Positions 1-7,841 of a DNA stretch of 64,000 nucleotides are shown here, in pieces. A program made the position numbers and the translations under genes. A model generated the notes under the pieces. That model saw only the letters and a program-made list of their open reading frames with translations, was not told the origin of the DNA and made no database searches. Where the stretch lies: NCBI RefSeq assembly GCF_014639075.1, contig NZ_BMFS01000008.1, forward strand, positions 1 through 64,000, written 5' to 3'. This DNA is from Glycocaulis albus. Lineage in GTDB: Bacteria > Pseudomonadota > Alphaproteobacteria > Caulobacterales > Maricaulaceae. Position 1 is the stretch's first letter; each line of letters starts with the position of its first letter.

Positions 1-251
1 GACTGGTCGGCCAGAGCATTGAAAACATTCACCCATACCCCCGCCTTGGCCCACCGGTTGAAGCGGTTATAGACCGTCGTGTACGGGCCGTAGCGCTCCG
101 GCAGATCGCGCCAGGGCGATCCCGTCCGCAAAATATAGAAAATCCCGTTCAGCACACGCCGGTCGTCCGTGCGCGGCACGCCGCGCGGCTTGTTCGGCAG
201 GAGCGGCATGATGATCGACCACTCCGCATCACTCAAATCAAATCGGGCCAT
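1..251 (-). CDS. IS5 family transposase, N-terminal part
   Basis: About 83 N-terminal residues of a transposase beginning MARFDLSDAEWSIIMPLLP, followed by a DDRRVLNGIFYILRTGSPWRDLPERYGP-type segment. This is the DUF4096/IS5-type N-terminal domain of the DDE transposases that carry out cut-and-paste movement of IS5-like elements. The reading frame is open to the window edge, so nothing shows whether the full gene is intact or is one of the two-frame versions common in this family. The ATG at 251 has a purine-rich GGGAG sequence a few bases upstream. Family assignment is firm; subgroup is not. Confidence 0.85.
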   Translation of the reverse strand, partial: MARFDLSDAEWSIIMPLLPNKPRGVPRTDDRRVLNGIFYILRTGSPWRDLPERYGPYTTVYNRFNRWAKAGVWVNVFNALADQ

Positions 252-323
252 GATCAAACTCCCTTCAAGGAGCTTGAATCACGACCCAGCTGATTTGGGA
301 ATCCCGTTTATGGGTACAGAACC
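1..323 (-). mobile_element. IS5-superfamily insertion sequence, 5' end (window edge)
   Basis: The transposase start and the outer end of an IS5-type element lie here; the rest is off the window. Reading leftward, the outer end begins GGTTCTGTACCC at about position 323, followed by about 70 bases of leader before the transposase ATG at 251. The base after the end is TA and then G, so the flank reads CTAG. This fits the TA-centred targets used by several IS5 subgroups. The other terminal repeat cannot be seen, so the exact boundary (322 or 323) and subgroup are inferred. Confidence 0.75.
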
Positions 324-1513
324 TAGACGCGCTCCGCAGCGCCGAAGGCCAGCAGGCGCTCGACCGCCTCGCGGGCCTTGTCCTTGCCCAGGGCGGCGAA
401 ATCGGCCTGCGAGACGCTCTGCCCGTCGATGAACGCCTCGAGCGCGGACAGGGCCGGCTCATCAAAGCTGATATCTCCGCCTGCCATGACCAGCGCAATG
501 TGATGGCCGTCAGCGGCCAGGCGCATGGGCGTCAGTGCCCGGCGGCGGATCTGCGTTTCAGCGGTCACGGGCGCTCCGGCGATGCCGCCTGAAAGGTCCG
601 GCTGGCGGGTGCGCAGGAAAGTGTCGATGAAGAGGTCCAGCACGCTGTCGAGATCGGCCTTCTGCCGGGCTTCGTCCATGGCGGTGTCGAACAGGGCTCG
701 CAGGCCTTCCCGGTCGAAATCATCGCGGTGAAAGCCTGGCGGCATGGAGCGCCGCAAATGCGGGGAGTGCAGGCTGGCCTCGGCCACAGCTTCCAGCAGG
801 AAGTCGGCCAGCGTCTTCACGATAATGCCGGTGGTGATGTGCAGGGAATGCGAGCCCGCTTCGCTGACCGCATCGTGCATCAGACCGCGCGGCACGTAGA
901 GCATGTCGCCCGGTTCCAGAACGAACTCGGCCACCGGTTCACCGGCGGCAAACTTGCCGGGCGTGAACTGCTCGCCCCGGAAGGGCGTTCCGGCGGGCGT
1001 GTCGTAAAGGCGCCAGCGCTTGCGCCCCTCCACCTGGCAGACGAAGACGCAATGATTGTCGTAATGGGTGTGAAAGCCCTGCGCGCCAGCGGGCGTCAGA
1101 TAGATATTTGTCTGCACATGGGCGGAAAACACGCCTTCCAGCTGGCGGCAGAATTGCGCCAGCGGCGTGTGGCGGCGTTCCAGATGCGGCAGGATGATGG
1201 TGGCGCCCTGTTGCCAGAGGCGCATCACTGCGCCGCGGTCGATCTCGCCATTGTCCAACACATAATCGCCCGGCGGGATGCGGGGCTCGGAGCGTGCCAG
1301 TGACAGCTCACCTTCGCGGAAGCGCTGACCGGAGATGATGGCGTCTATGGCGGGCGAGGACAGCAGCGGCGCGAAGCGGTCCTGTCCTCCTGCCCCTTTC
1401 GCCCTGCAATGCAGGGTCTTGCGTTCCCAGTATTCACGCAGGAAACGGTCTTCACCCACCGGCGCGGTGAGCTGATCGAGTGACAGGCGGCCCGGCAATT
1501 GTGTGTCTAGCAC
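323..1513 (-). CDS. JmjC-domain (cupin_4) Fe(II)/2-oxoglutarate oxygenase
   Basis: 396 residues, the size of the bacterial RoxA/YcfD-like JmjC proteins. The JmjC facial triad is visible as H150-x-D152 (in HTHYDNH) and H213 (in PRGLMHD), with the PGDMLYVPRG strand that normally precedes the second metal histidine. Members of this family hydroxylate protein side chains such as Arg, His, Asn or Asp; the substrate here is unknown. The likely GTG start at 1513 overlaps the stop of the upstream repeat-protein gene by 7 bases, so the two are probably translationally coupled. A TTG at 1498 is an alternative start. The IS end abuts the TAG stop codon, leaving the protein intact. The oxygenase class is well supported; the role is not. 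Confidence 0.88.
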   Translation of the reverse strand: MLDTQLPGRLSLDQLTAPVGEDRFLREYWERKTLHCRAKGAGGQDRFAPLLSSPAIDAIISGQRFREGELSLARSEPRIPPGDYVLDNGEIDRGAVMRLWQQGATIILPHLERRHTPLAQFCRQLEGVFSAHVQTNIYLTPAGAQGFHTHYDNHCVFVCQVEGRKRWRLYDTPAGTPFRGEQFTPGKFAAGEPVAEFVLEPGDMLYVPRGLMHDAVSEAGSHSLHITTGIIVKTLADFLLEAVAEASLHSPHLRRSMPPGFHRDDFDREGLRALFDTAMDEARQKADLDSVLDLFIDTFLRTRQPDLSGGIAGAPVTAETQIRRRALTPMRLAADGHHIALVMAGGDISFDEPALSALEAFIDGQSVSQADFAALGKDKAREAVERLLAFGAAERV

Positions 1514-2139
1514 CGGCGGCCCTGATAGGCCGGGTCGGCGTAAGGTCCGCTATCGGAATCCGAGCAGGCACGGGGCCCGCCGCGCCCGCCGCCTACCGGA
1601 TCGGCGTATGGGCCGGTGTCATTGTCGGTATAGCCAGTCTGCGGGCGTCCGCCCCGGCCGTTACCGGCGGGGTCGGCGTAGGGCCCGCGATCATTGTCTG
1701 TGTAGCCGGACTGCGGAGGGCGCCCGCCGCCACGTCCGCCGCCCACCGGGTCCGCGTAGGGGCCTGTATCACTGTCGGTATAACCGGACTGCGGAGGACG
1801 CCCGCCCCCGCGTCCACCGCCCACCGGGTCGGCATAGGCACCGGTATCGTTGTCGGTATAGCCAGTCTGGTGCTGGCAGGAGCGGCCCTGATTGGCCGGA
1901 TCGGCATAGGGGCCTGCATCGGAGTCGGTGCAGCCGCGATAGCCGCCGCGCACGCCGTAACCGGCTGCGTCGGCATACATGCCAGCATCGGTATCGGTCA
2001 CGCCGGTATAGACTGCGCCGGCAGTTGCGCACCCGCCAACCCCCAGTATCGTCGCGCCCCCGGCAACTTGCGCCAGGAAGGACCGCCGCGAAAGCGGGCG
2101 CAGGCCCTTTTTCGGTTTGCCGGAATTATCGTCGGACAT
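1507..2139 (-). CDS. Tat-exported Asp-rich repeat protein, possible lipoprotein
   Basis: 210 residues. Residues 17-22 (SRRSFL) followed by a hydrophobic stretch AGGATILGVGG form a twin-arginine signal; the next Cys (VGGC) could be a Tat-lipoprotein anchor. The remainder is seven degenerate copies, spaced about 20-30 residues, of a (T/S)DxDxGxYADP core followed by a Gly/Arg/Pro-rich linker (for example YTDNDTGPYADPVGGGRGG). DxDxG spacing resembles Ca2+-binding loops, but the motif is too short to prove metal binding. Extra Cys residues sit in copies 2 and 7 and at the C-terminus. Tat use suggests folding or modification before export. The downstream overlapping gene encodes a JmjC oxygenase. 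I do not know a function for this repeat family. Confidence 0.85.
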   Translation of the reverse strand: MSDDNSGKPKKGLRPLSRRSFLAQVAGGATILGVGGCATAGAVYTGVTDTDAGMYADAAGYGVRGGYRGCTDSDAGPYADPANQGRSCQHQTGYTDNDTGAYADPVGGGRGGGRPPQSGYTDSDTGPYADPVGGGRGGGRPPQSGYTDNDRGPYADPAGNGRGGRPQTGYTDNDTGPYADPVGGGRGGPRACSDSDSGPYADPAYQGRRC

Positions 2140-2304
2140 TGGCGCTACCTCCCCAGGCTGCCAATCCTCATGTGCGTATGACGATATTAAGTAAATTGCT
2201 CTCCCGCCAGCGAAAAATGGTAACTGGCCGGCAGTTCGTGCCGACGGGTACTGAACCGCGATGGGGGCGTGCAGGCTTTGCCCAAGCAGGGCTATGCTCT
2301 CGCG

Positions 2305-2802
2305 ATGAGCCAGACGATTCGCATTCTAGGGATTGATCCGGGCCTTGCCGCGACGGGCTGGGGCGTGATCGACCAGACCGGCACGCGCCTGTCTCTGGTT
2401 GCCCACGGCGTCATCAAGGCGCCCGCCAAAGCACCCCTGCCGGAGCGTCTGGAAGCCATCTTTGCTGCCGTGGAGGCGCTGTTGGGAGAATACGGGCCTC
2501 ATGAAGCGGCGGTCGAAGACCAGTTCGTCAGCGCGAATGCCGGTACGGCTCTTAAACTCGGGCAGGCGCGCGCTGCCGCCATCCTGCCTGCCGCACGGGC
2601 AGGTCTTAGCGTTGCCGAATACGCGCCGCGTCTGGTGAAGAAGTCCGTGGTCGGTACCGGTGCGGCGGAGAAGGGACAGGTGGCGGCCATGATCGCCGTC
2701 ATCCTGCCGGGCAGCCGCGCGACGGCGGACGCTGCTGACGCGCTGGCGGTGGCAGTCTGCCACGCGCATCATCGCGGCATCAGAACAAGGCTCAGCGCAT
2801 GA
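2305..2802 (+). CDS. ruvC: Holliday junction resolvase RuvC
   Basis: 165 residues from the ATG at 2305, which places the family start (MSQTIRILGIDPG) correctly; an upstream in-frame ATG at 2269 would add twelve atypical residues. RuvC is the dimeric Mg2+ endonuclease that cuts four-way junctions in recombinational repair. The four catalytic acids are present: D11 in GIDPG, E71 in AVEDQF, and D142 and D145 in the DAADALAVA motif. The GTALKLGQARAA helix is typical. Its TGA stop overlaps the ruvA ATG (ATGA), so ruvC-ruvA-ruvB form one coupled operon that continues into ybgC. Confidence 0.97.
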   Translation: MSQTIRILGIDPGLAATGWGVIDQTGTRLSLVAHGVIKAPAKAPLPERLEAIFAAVEALLGEYGPHEAAVEDQFVSANAGTALKLGQARAAAILPAARAGLSVAEYAPRLVKKSVVGTGAAEKGQVAAMIAVILPGSRATADAADALAVAVCHAHHRGIRTRLSA

Positions 2803-3461
2803 TCGGGATGCTCAAAGGTGTGGTCGTGGCGCTGGGCGATGAGGACGCCGTCATCGATGTGGGCGGGGTGGGCTATCTGGTCTCGCTCGGCACGCGCGCG
2901 CGTTCGCGGCTCGAAATCGGCACCGGCATTACCCTGCATATCGAGACCTATGTGCGCGAAGATGCGTTTCGCCTGTTCGGTTTCCTCACCGAAGCCGAGC
3001 GGGCCTGGTTTGTCCGCCTGCAGGGTGTGCAGGGCGTGGGCGCAAAGCACGCCCTGGCCCTTCTGGACGCGGTTTCGGCTTCGGGGATCGAGACGGCAGC
3101 GGCGCTGGGCGATGCCTCGGCGTTCGAACGCGCCAAGGGGGTAGGCAGGAAGCTCGCTGAACGCATTGCGATGGAACTCAAAGGGAAGGCGCCCCCCGCG
3201 CGCCGGCGCTCCCAGAAGGGCTCTGAGAGCCTTGTGGAGGCCTTGTCGGATGGTGAGGCTCCGGCGGTGGTCAGCGCGCCTGTAGCCGCCCCTGAAACCG
3301 AAGGTGATGATGACGCCCGTGAGGTGGCGATAAGCGCCCTCATCAATCTCGGCTATGGCGAGAGCGAGGCGCGCCACGCGGTGGCGCTCGCCATCACCGC
3401 CAATCCGCAAGCTGGCGAGACCATGCTGATCCGCGCCGCGCTGAAGGAGCTGGCCCGGTGA
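2799..3461 (+). CDS. ruvA: Holliday junction DNA helicase subunit RuvA
   Basis: 220 residues, starting [20 protein letters not shown], the standard RuvA N-terminal OB-fold. The helix-hairpin-helix region is visible around [17 protein letters not shown] and [17 protein letters not shown], followed by an acidic/Ala linker and the C-terminal domain III ([16 protein letters not shown]) that contacts RuvB. RuvA tetramers bind the four-way junction and load the RuvB motor. The start overlaps the ruvC stop and the stop overlaps the ruvB GTG, so the three proteins should be made in coordinated amounts. Nothing is missing or unusual. Confidence 0.97.
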   Translation: MIGMLKGVVVALGDEDAVIDVGGVGYLVSLGTRARSRLEIGTGITLHIETYVREDAFRLFGFLTEAERAWFVRLQGVQGVGAKHALALLDAVSASGIETAAALGDASAFERAKGVGRKLAERIAMELKGKAPPARRRSQKGSESLVEALSDGEAPAVVSAPVAAPETEGDDDAREVAISALINLGYGESEARHAVALAITANPQAGETMLIRAALKELAR

Positions 3462-4489
3462 GCGAAGCAGACCGCATCATCTCAACCGAACCCGTGGCCG
3501 GGGACGGGCGCGACAAGGCGCTGCGGCCCTTGAGCTTTGACGAGTTCGTCGGCCAGCGCGCGGCGATCGATAATCTCAAAGTCTTCGTCAGCGCCGCTGC
3601 CAGCCGGGGCGAAGCGCTCGATCACGTATTGCTCTCCGGCCCGCCGGGCCTTGGCAAGACCACGCTGGCGCAGATCGTGGCGCGCGAGCTCGGCGTGAAT
3701 TTCCGCGCCACCTCCGGGCCTGTCATTGCCCGCGCGGGCGATCTGGCTGCGATCCTGACCAATCTCGAAGAGCGCGACGTGCTCTTCATCGACGAGATTC
3801 ACCGCCTGCTGCCGGTGGTGGAGGAAATCCTCTATCCCGCCATGGAGGATTTCGCGCTCGATCTCGTGATCGGGGAGGGGCCGAGCGCGCGCACTGTGCG
3901 CATCGATCTGCCGCCCTTCACGCTCGTTGGCGCGACCACGCGGGCGGGCCTGCTGGCGACGCCCTTGCGCGACCGCTTCGGTGTGCCGGTTAGGCTGGAA
4001 TTCTATGGCGAAAAGGAGCTGACCAGCATTGTTGCGCGCGCCGCCGGAAAGCTGGGCGCCGCCATAGAGCCTGATGGCGCGCGCGAGATTGCCCGCCGGG
4101 CGCGGGGCACGCCGCGCGTGGCAGGCCGCCTCCTGCGCCGGGTGCGCGATTTTGCCGAAGCCGATGGCGAGACAACGATTTCGGAACTGGTGGCTGACCG
4201 CGCGCTCAAGCGCCTTGAGGTGGACGAGGTGGGCCTCGACAGTCTCGACCGGCGATATTTGCGTGTCCTCATCGAGGGATTTGCCGGCGGGCCTGCGGGT
4301 GTCGAAACGCTGGCGGCTGCGTGCGCCGAGGCGCGCGATGCGCTCGAAGAGGTGGTGGAGCCCTTCCTGATCCAGCAGGGCTTCATTCAGCGCACGCCAA
4401 GAGGCCGCATTGCTGCCCCGCGCGCCTGGACGCATATGGGGCTGGAGCCGCCGCGCACCGGGCCGGACCTGTTTGGAGATGGTAAATGA
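3458..4489 (+). CDS. ruvB: Holliday junction branch migration ATPase RuvB
   Basis: 343 residues. It is the AAA+ motor that drives branch migration together with RuvA. Walker A is GPPGLGKT at residues 61-68, Walker B is [10 protein letters not shown], sensor 1 is VGATTRAG, and the C-terminal winged-helix ends in the usual [12 protein letters not shown] segment. The start is a GTG at 3458 overlapping the ruvA stop (GTGA). The ruvB stop in turn overlaps the ybgC ATG. Length and motifs match the family completely. Confidence 0.97.
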   Translation: MSEADRIISTEPVAGDGRDKALRPLSFDEFVGQRAAIDNLKVFVSAAASRGEALDHVLLSGPPGLGKTTLAQIVARELGVNFRATSGPVIARAGDLAAILTNLEERDVLFIDEIHRLLPVVEEILYPAMEDFALDLVIGEGPSARTVRIDLPPFTLVGATTRAGLLATPLRDRFGVPVRLEFYGEKELTSIVARAAGKLGAAIEPDGAREIARRARGTPRVAGRLLRRVRDFAEADGETTISELVADRALKRLEVDEVGLDSLDRRYLRVLIEGFAGGPAGVETLAAACAEARDALEEVVEPFLIQQGFIQRTPRGRIAAPRAWTHMGLEPPRTGPDLFGDGK

Positions 4490-4935
4490 GTGAGGCGCAG
4501 CCAGAGGCCGGACGCTGGCAGGGCGGGGCGCACCATCTGCCTGTACGGGTTTATTACGAGGACACGGACTTTACCGGCATCGTCTATTACGCGAACTATC
4601 TCAAATTCTTCGAGCGCGGACGGACGGATGCCCTGCGAACCGCGGGTCTCAGCCATGCAGAGCTCCTGAAGTCAGACCCGCCGCTGGGCTTTGCCGTGCG
4701 CAAGGTGACGGTGGAATACCACGCAGCCGCCCGCATCGATGACGCGCTGATGGTCGAGACCCGCTTCGCCAGCCTCTCCGGTGTGCGCATGCAGATCAAG
4801 CAGGCGATCACCCGCGATGGGGCCTTGCTCGCAAGCGCCGAGGTGGAGGCGGTCTGCATCGACATGGATGGCCGGCCCAAACGCCTGCCTTCGGGCCTGA
4901 AAGAGGCGTTGGGGAGGATGGCGGGACCTTTCTGA
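4486..4935 (+). CDS. ybgC: Tol-Pal-associated acyl-CoA thioesterase YbgC
   Basis: 149 residues with the 4-hydroxybenzoyl-CoA thioesterase-type hotdog signature [20 protein letters not shown] near residues 23-42; the acid in the DxDFxG element is the catalytic residue of this family. YbgC hydrolyses acyl-CoA or acyl-ACP esters and in Proteobacteria is nearly always linked to tolQRAB-pal. The ATG overlaps the ruvB stop by ATGA, so the ruv and tol clusters are physically joined here. An unrelated membrane-protein gene separates ybgC from tolQ. Confidence 0.95.
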   Translation: MSEAQPEAGRWQGGAHHLPVRVYYEDTDFTGIVYYANYLKFFERGRTDALRTAGLSHAELLKSDPPLGFAVRKVTVEYHAAARIDDALMVETRFASLSGVRMQIKQAITRDGALLASAEVEAVCIDMDGRPKRLPSGLKEALGRMAGPF

Positions 4936-4996
4936 TTGTCATAGTGCCGCTGTATATTTACCTTCGTTAACTGCAAGCATGCGGGGGTGGGGGGAG

Positions 4997-5650
4997 ATGA
5001 ACGCTGCAGACTTTCAGCCTGTGATTGAAGCTCTGACTTCTGAAGCCGCTATTCGGGTATATGTGCTGGTGGGCATTGCGGTCGCACTCTTTGCGTCGGG
5101 TTACAGCGCGTTCAGGTCCGCGTCCTCGTTGAGGGCTTTTCTCGCTACTGCCCCGGAATTCCATGTACATGGAAACGTCAGGAAGCGAGCCACGATAGAA
5201 GCTAAAATAAAAGAACTGGAATACCTGATAGAAAAGCGGCTGCACTCGTCGATAAAGCAGATTTTCTTGATTTCAACTTTTGCAGTTGTTGTTCCCGGCG
5301 CTATTTTGGTGTCGATGGTTTGCATGTCAGAATTCTTGTTTGCAGGTAGCCCGCCACCGCTGGAAATTGATCGGTCAGCGGCGCCTGGATTGAAGGAGCT
5401 CATAGTGTTTGTCGCGGATCAGGCATTGCGAGGTGGCCTGAGCGACACATTCGAGGTCTTTGACATCAGCGTGTCATCCGTGACCCACAACCCCGATAAC
5501 GTGCTGTTCTCCCTGTCCCTGCTCGCTTACAGGACATTGTCGGGCATTGCGGGCGCGGCGATTGCTTTTGTCGCGCTCAGCTTCCTGTTCGGAGGTGGCG
5601 CCTTCAAAGACCTGAAAAGTGATCTGGAACGCCGGTTGGAAGCCGCCTGA
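4997..5650 (+). CDS. Uncharacterised membrane protein inserted before tolQ
   Basis: About 217 residues (223 if the ATG at 4979 is used). Three hydrophobic segments are visible: near residues 20-40 (YVLVGIAVALFASGY), 90-115 (IFLISTFAVVVPGAILVSM) and 175-200 (LSGIAGAAIAFVALSFLFGG). A charged helical stretch rich in Lys and Glu follows the first segment. No family is recognised. Codon use and base composition look AT-richer than in the ruv and tol genes around it, and ybgC-tolQ are normally adjacent, so it may be a later insertion. Start choice is uncertain: the G-rich run before 4997 lies very close to the ATG, while 4979 has no clear ribosome site. Confidence 0.6.
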   Translation: MNAADFQPVIEALTSEAAIRVYVLVGIAVALFASGYSAFRSASSLRAFLATAPEFHVHGNVRKRATIEAKIKELEYLIEKRLHSSIKQIFLISTFAVVVPGAILVSMVCMSEFLFAGSPPPLEIDRSAAPGLKELIVFVADQALRGGLSDTFEVFDISVSSVTHNPDNVLFSLSLLAYRTLSGIAGAAIAFVALSFLFGGGAFKDLKSDLERRLEAA

Positions 5651-5860
5651 TCCGTGATTGCACTGACACCTGCACCATCCCGTCCACTGCAAATCCAAAC
5701 GCGTCCTTAACCCTTCCTCCTTCAAATCGCCCCAATCGGATCAGAGAAAGCCTGCCGGGAACAGATGAGGGCGGGTTTTGAGTATGCCGGGCTTGGCGAG
5801 AGCGCAGCTCGCAGCTAAGCAACGCGCTCATCCGTTTGCCGGGAGTGTGAGGGAGCCGTC

Positions 5861-6514
5861 ATGGACAGCGTTGCCGTAGAGCTGGCCCAGCCAGCGCAGG
5901 AACTGACAATTTTCTACCTTTTCATGCGCGCCGACATCATCGTGAAGGCGGTGATGGGCATCTTGCTGTTCATGTCGGTCTGGTCGTGGGCCGTAGCCAT
6001 CGAGAAATTCCTGCAGTTCCGCAAGGCCGCCTCCCAGGCGGCCCGGTTCGAGGATGATTTCTGGGCCGGCGGTTCGATCGATGATCTTGCCAACCGCTAT
6101 GCGCGCAACCCGAAGGATCCGTTCAGCCGGGTGCTGGCTGCTGCGCTGCGTGACTGGGACAGCTTCTCGGTCTCGCGTTCGGGCGGCGCCGAAGCCAACC
6201 GGGAGCTGACCCGCATGGAGCAGGGGCTGGGCATTCTGGCGATTGTGGGCTCATCTGCGCCCTTTATCGGTCTGTTCGGTACGGTCTGGGGGATCATGAA
6301 CTCCTTCCGCTCTATCGCGGCGTCGCGCGACACCAATCTGGCCGTGGTGGCGCCGGGTATTGCCGAGGCGCTGTTTGCAACCGGTCTGGGCCTGGTCGCG
6401 GCCATTCCGGCGGTGATCTTCTTCAACGCCCTTTCTTCCCAGCTCGCCAAGTACGCGGTCCGGCTTGAAGGGTTTGTGGACGATCTTTCCGCGCTTGCTG
6501 CCCGGGAGGGTTAG
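5861..6514 (+). CDS. tolQ: Tol-Pal system protein TolQ
   Basis: 217 residues, MotA/TolQ/ExbB family. Three membrane segments are visible: near residues 33-53, about 125-155 (LGILAIVGSSAPFIGLFGTV) and 165-195 (FATGLGLVAAIPAVIFF). TolQ and TolR form the proton-driven stator that energises TolA for outer-membrane constriction during division. The GLFGTVWGIMNSF element is diagnostic. A GAGGGAG ribosome site precedes the ATG. The gene ends directly at the tolR ATG. About 210 noncoding bases precede it, with only a TTAACC half-site near 5707 as a possible regulatory element. Confidence 0.97.
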   Translation: MDSVAVELAQPAQELTIFYLFMRADIIVKAVMGILLFMSVWSWAVAIEKFLQFRKAASQAARFEDDFWAGGSIDDLANRYARNPKDPFSRVLAAALRDWDSFSVSRSGGAEANRELTRMEQGLGILAIVGSSAPFIGLFGTVWGIMNSFRSIAASRDTNLAVVAPGIAEALFATGLGLVAAIPAVIFFNALSSQLAKYAVRLEGFVDDLSALAAREG

Positions 6515-6946
6515 ATGGCCGGCAATGTGGACATGGGCGGCCGCAGGACCGGCCGCCGCTGGAAGCCCAAGGCCGAAATCAACATCGTTCCTTATGTGGA
6601 CGTGATGCTGGTGCTGCTCATCGTGTTCATGGTGGCCGCGCCGCTGCTGACGGTCGGTGTGGACGTGAACCTGCCCGATACCGAGGCGCGGGCGATGACC
6701 ACCTCGGAGGAACCGCTGACCATCACCATCCAGGCTGATGGCGCGATCTTCCTGCAGGAAACGCGCGTCAGCTTCGAGGAGCTGGTACCGCGTCTTGAGG
6801 CGATCTCGCGTACGGGATCCGAGGCACGCGTCTATATCCGCGCCGATGAGGCGGTGGGCTATGGCGAGGTCATGCGCGTGATGGCGCGGGTGTCATCGGC
6901 CGGTTATGCCAATATCGGTCTGGTGACCGATCCGTTGAACCAGTAG
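6515..6946 (+). CDS. tolR: Tol-Pal system protein TolR
   Basis: 143 residues, ExbD/TolR family. One membrane helix lies near residues 27-48, beginning with the essential proton-path aspartate D29 in NIVPYVDVMLVLL. The periplasmic domain follows (PLTITIQADGAIFL, VYIRADEAVGYGEV). TolR dimers work with TolQ as the proton-driven stator. Its ATG directly follows the tolQ stop, using a GGGAGGG ribosome site inside the end of tolQ, so the two are coupled. Confidence 0.97.
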   Translation: MAGNVDMGGRRTGRRWKPKAEINIVPYVDVMLVLLIVFMVAAPLLTVGVDVNLPDTEARAMTTSEEPLTITIQADGAIFLQETRVSFEELVPRLEAISRTGSEARVYIRADEAVGYGEVMRVMARVSSAGYANIGLVTDPLNQ

Positions 6947-6968
6947 CAGGGAAACGGTCTTCAGCTCC

Positions 6969-7805
6969 ATGCGCTCGTTTGCCAGCTTCATCCTATCGCT
7001 GGTACTGCACCTCTCGCTGTTTGCGAGTGCGTTCATCTATTTTCCGCGTTCTGCCAGCCAGCTCGACAGTGAAAGCGTGCTGGTCCCGATCGAGCTGGTC
7101 ACGCTGGCCGACACCACCAATATCCGCGCCGCGGCGCCTGATCCGGTGCCAGAACCGGAACCTGAAGTGATCGAGCGTCCGCAGCCGGTAGCGCCGGAGC
7201 CGGAGCCCGAGCCGCAGGTTTCCGAACCTGAACCCATTCCGCTGCCGCCGTCCGAGGACAATCAGCCCGAACCAGAGCCTGAGCCCGAACCCGAGCCTGA
7301 ACCCGATCCTGTCCCGCCACAGCCGGAACCCGAGCCCGAGCCGGAGCGCCCGCAGCCGCGTCCCCAGCCGCAACAGCAGCAGGGCCTGGATCTGGATGCG
7401 CTTTCCACGCTGGTCGACCGTTCGCGCCAGCAAAGCGCGCAGAATCGTCCCGCAGAGGAAGGCGAGACCCGTCAGGGCGCCGGGGCAGGCACGGCGATGA
7501 CGGCGACGATGGCCGATCTGTTCCGCAGCCAGACCTCGCGCTGCTGGCGTGAACCGTCTGATGCGCCCGATCCGGCATCCTTGCGCGTCTCGGTAGAGGT
7601 GCAGCTGGAGCGTGATGGCAGTCTTAGTGCGCCGCCGCGTCTTGTTGACGCCAACCGCGTGCTGGGCTCGCCCAACCCTTATATGCGCCTTGCAGGCGAG
7701 CGCGCGGTGCGCGCCGTGATCGAATGCGCGCCCTATACCATGCCCGCTGGCCAGTATCAGCAATGGCGCCGCATTACGGTCAATTTCGAGCCGTCAAATC
7801 GATAG
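6969..7805 (+). CDS. tolA: Tol-Pal system protein TolA (energy transducer)
   Basis: 278 residues. A membrane anchor lies near residues 5-25 (FILSLVLHLSLFASAFIYF). A long Pro/Glu spacer of PEPEPEP-type repeats runs roughly over residues 58-135, and the C-terminal globular domain (about 175-278) ends in the TolA/TonB-like fold with SRCWREP and ECAPYTMP. TolA spans the periplasm and links the TolQR motor to TolB and Pal. The Pro/Glu spacer replaces the Ala/Lys-rich helix of enterobacterial TolA, as is usual in Alphaproteobacteria. The underlying DNA, about 7140-7360, is a low-complexity GARCC-type repeat. Confidence 0.93.
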   Translation: MRSFASFILSLVLHLSLFASAFIYFPRSASQLDSESVLVPIELVTLADTTNIRAAAPDPVPEPEPEVIERPQPVAPEPEPEPQVSEPEPIPLPPSEDNQPEPEPEPEPEPEPDPVPPQPEPEPEPERPQPRPQPQQQQGLDLDALSTLVDRSRQQSAQNRPAEEGETRQGAGAGTAMTATMADLFRSQTSRCWREPSDAPDPASLRVSVEVQLERDGSLSAPPRLVDANRVLGSPNPYMRLAGERAVRAVIECAPYTMPAGQYQQWRRITVNFEPSNR

Positions 7806-7841
7806 TGTGATACAACCCGCCTGAACGACAGGAGCATACAG

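Noticed and set aside
1503-2336. Rightward frames of 233 and 277 residues over the Asp-repeat gene
   Set aside because: They are Arg/Ala/Gly-rich readings of the repeat DNA without signal or motif; the leftward frame carries a Tat signal and DxDxG repeats.
7140-7360. Direct repeats suggesting a CRISPR or satellite
   Set aside because: These are codon repeats for the PEPEPEP spacer of TolA, not an array with unique spacers. No CRISPR was found in the window.
6993-7763. 256-residue minus-strand frame opposite tolA
   Set aside because: It reads the Pro/Glu repeats backwards as Arg/Leu/Gly repeats. tolA is in its expected place.
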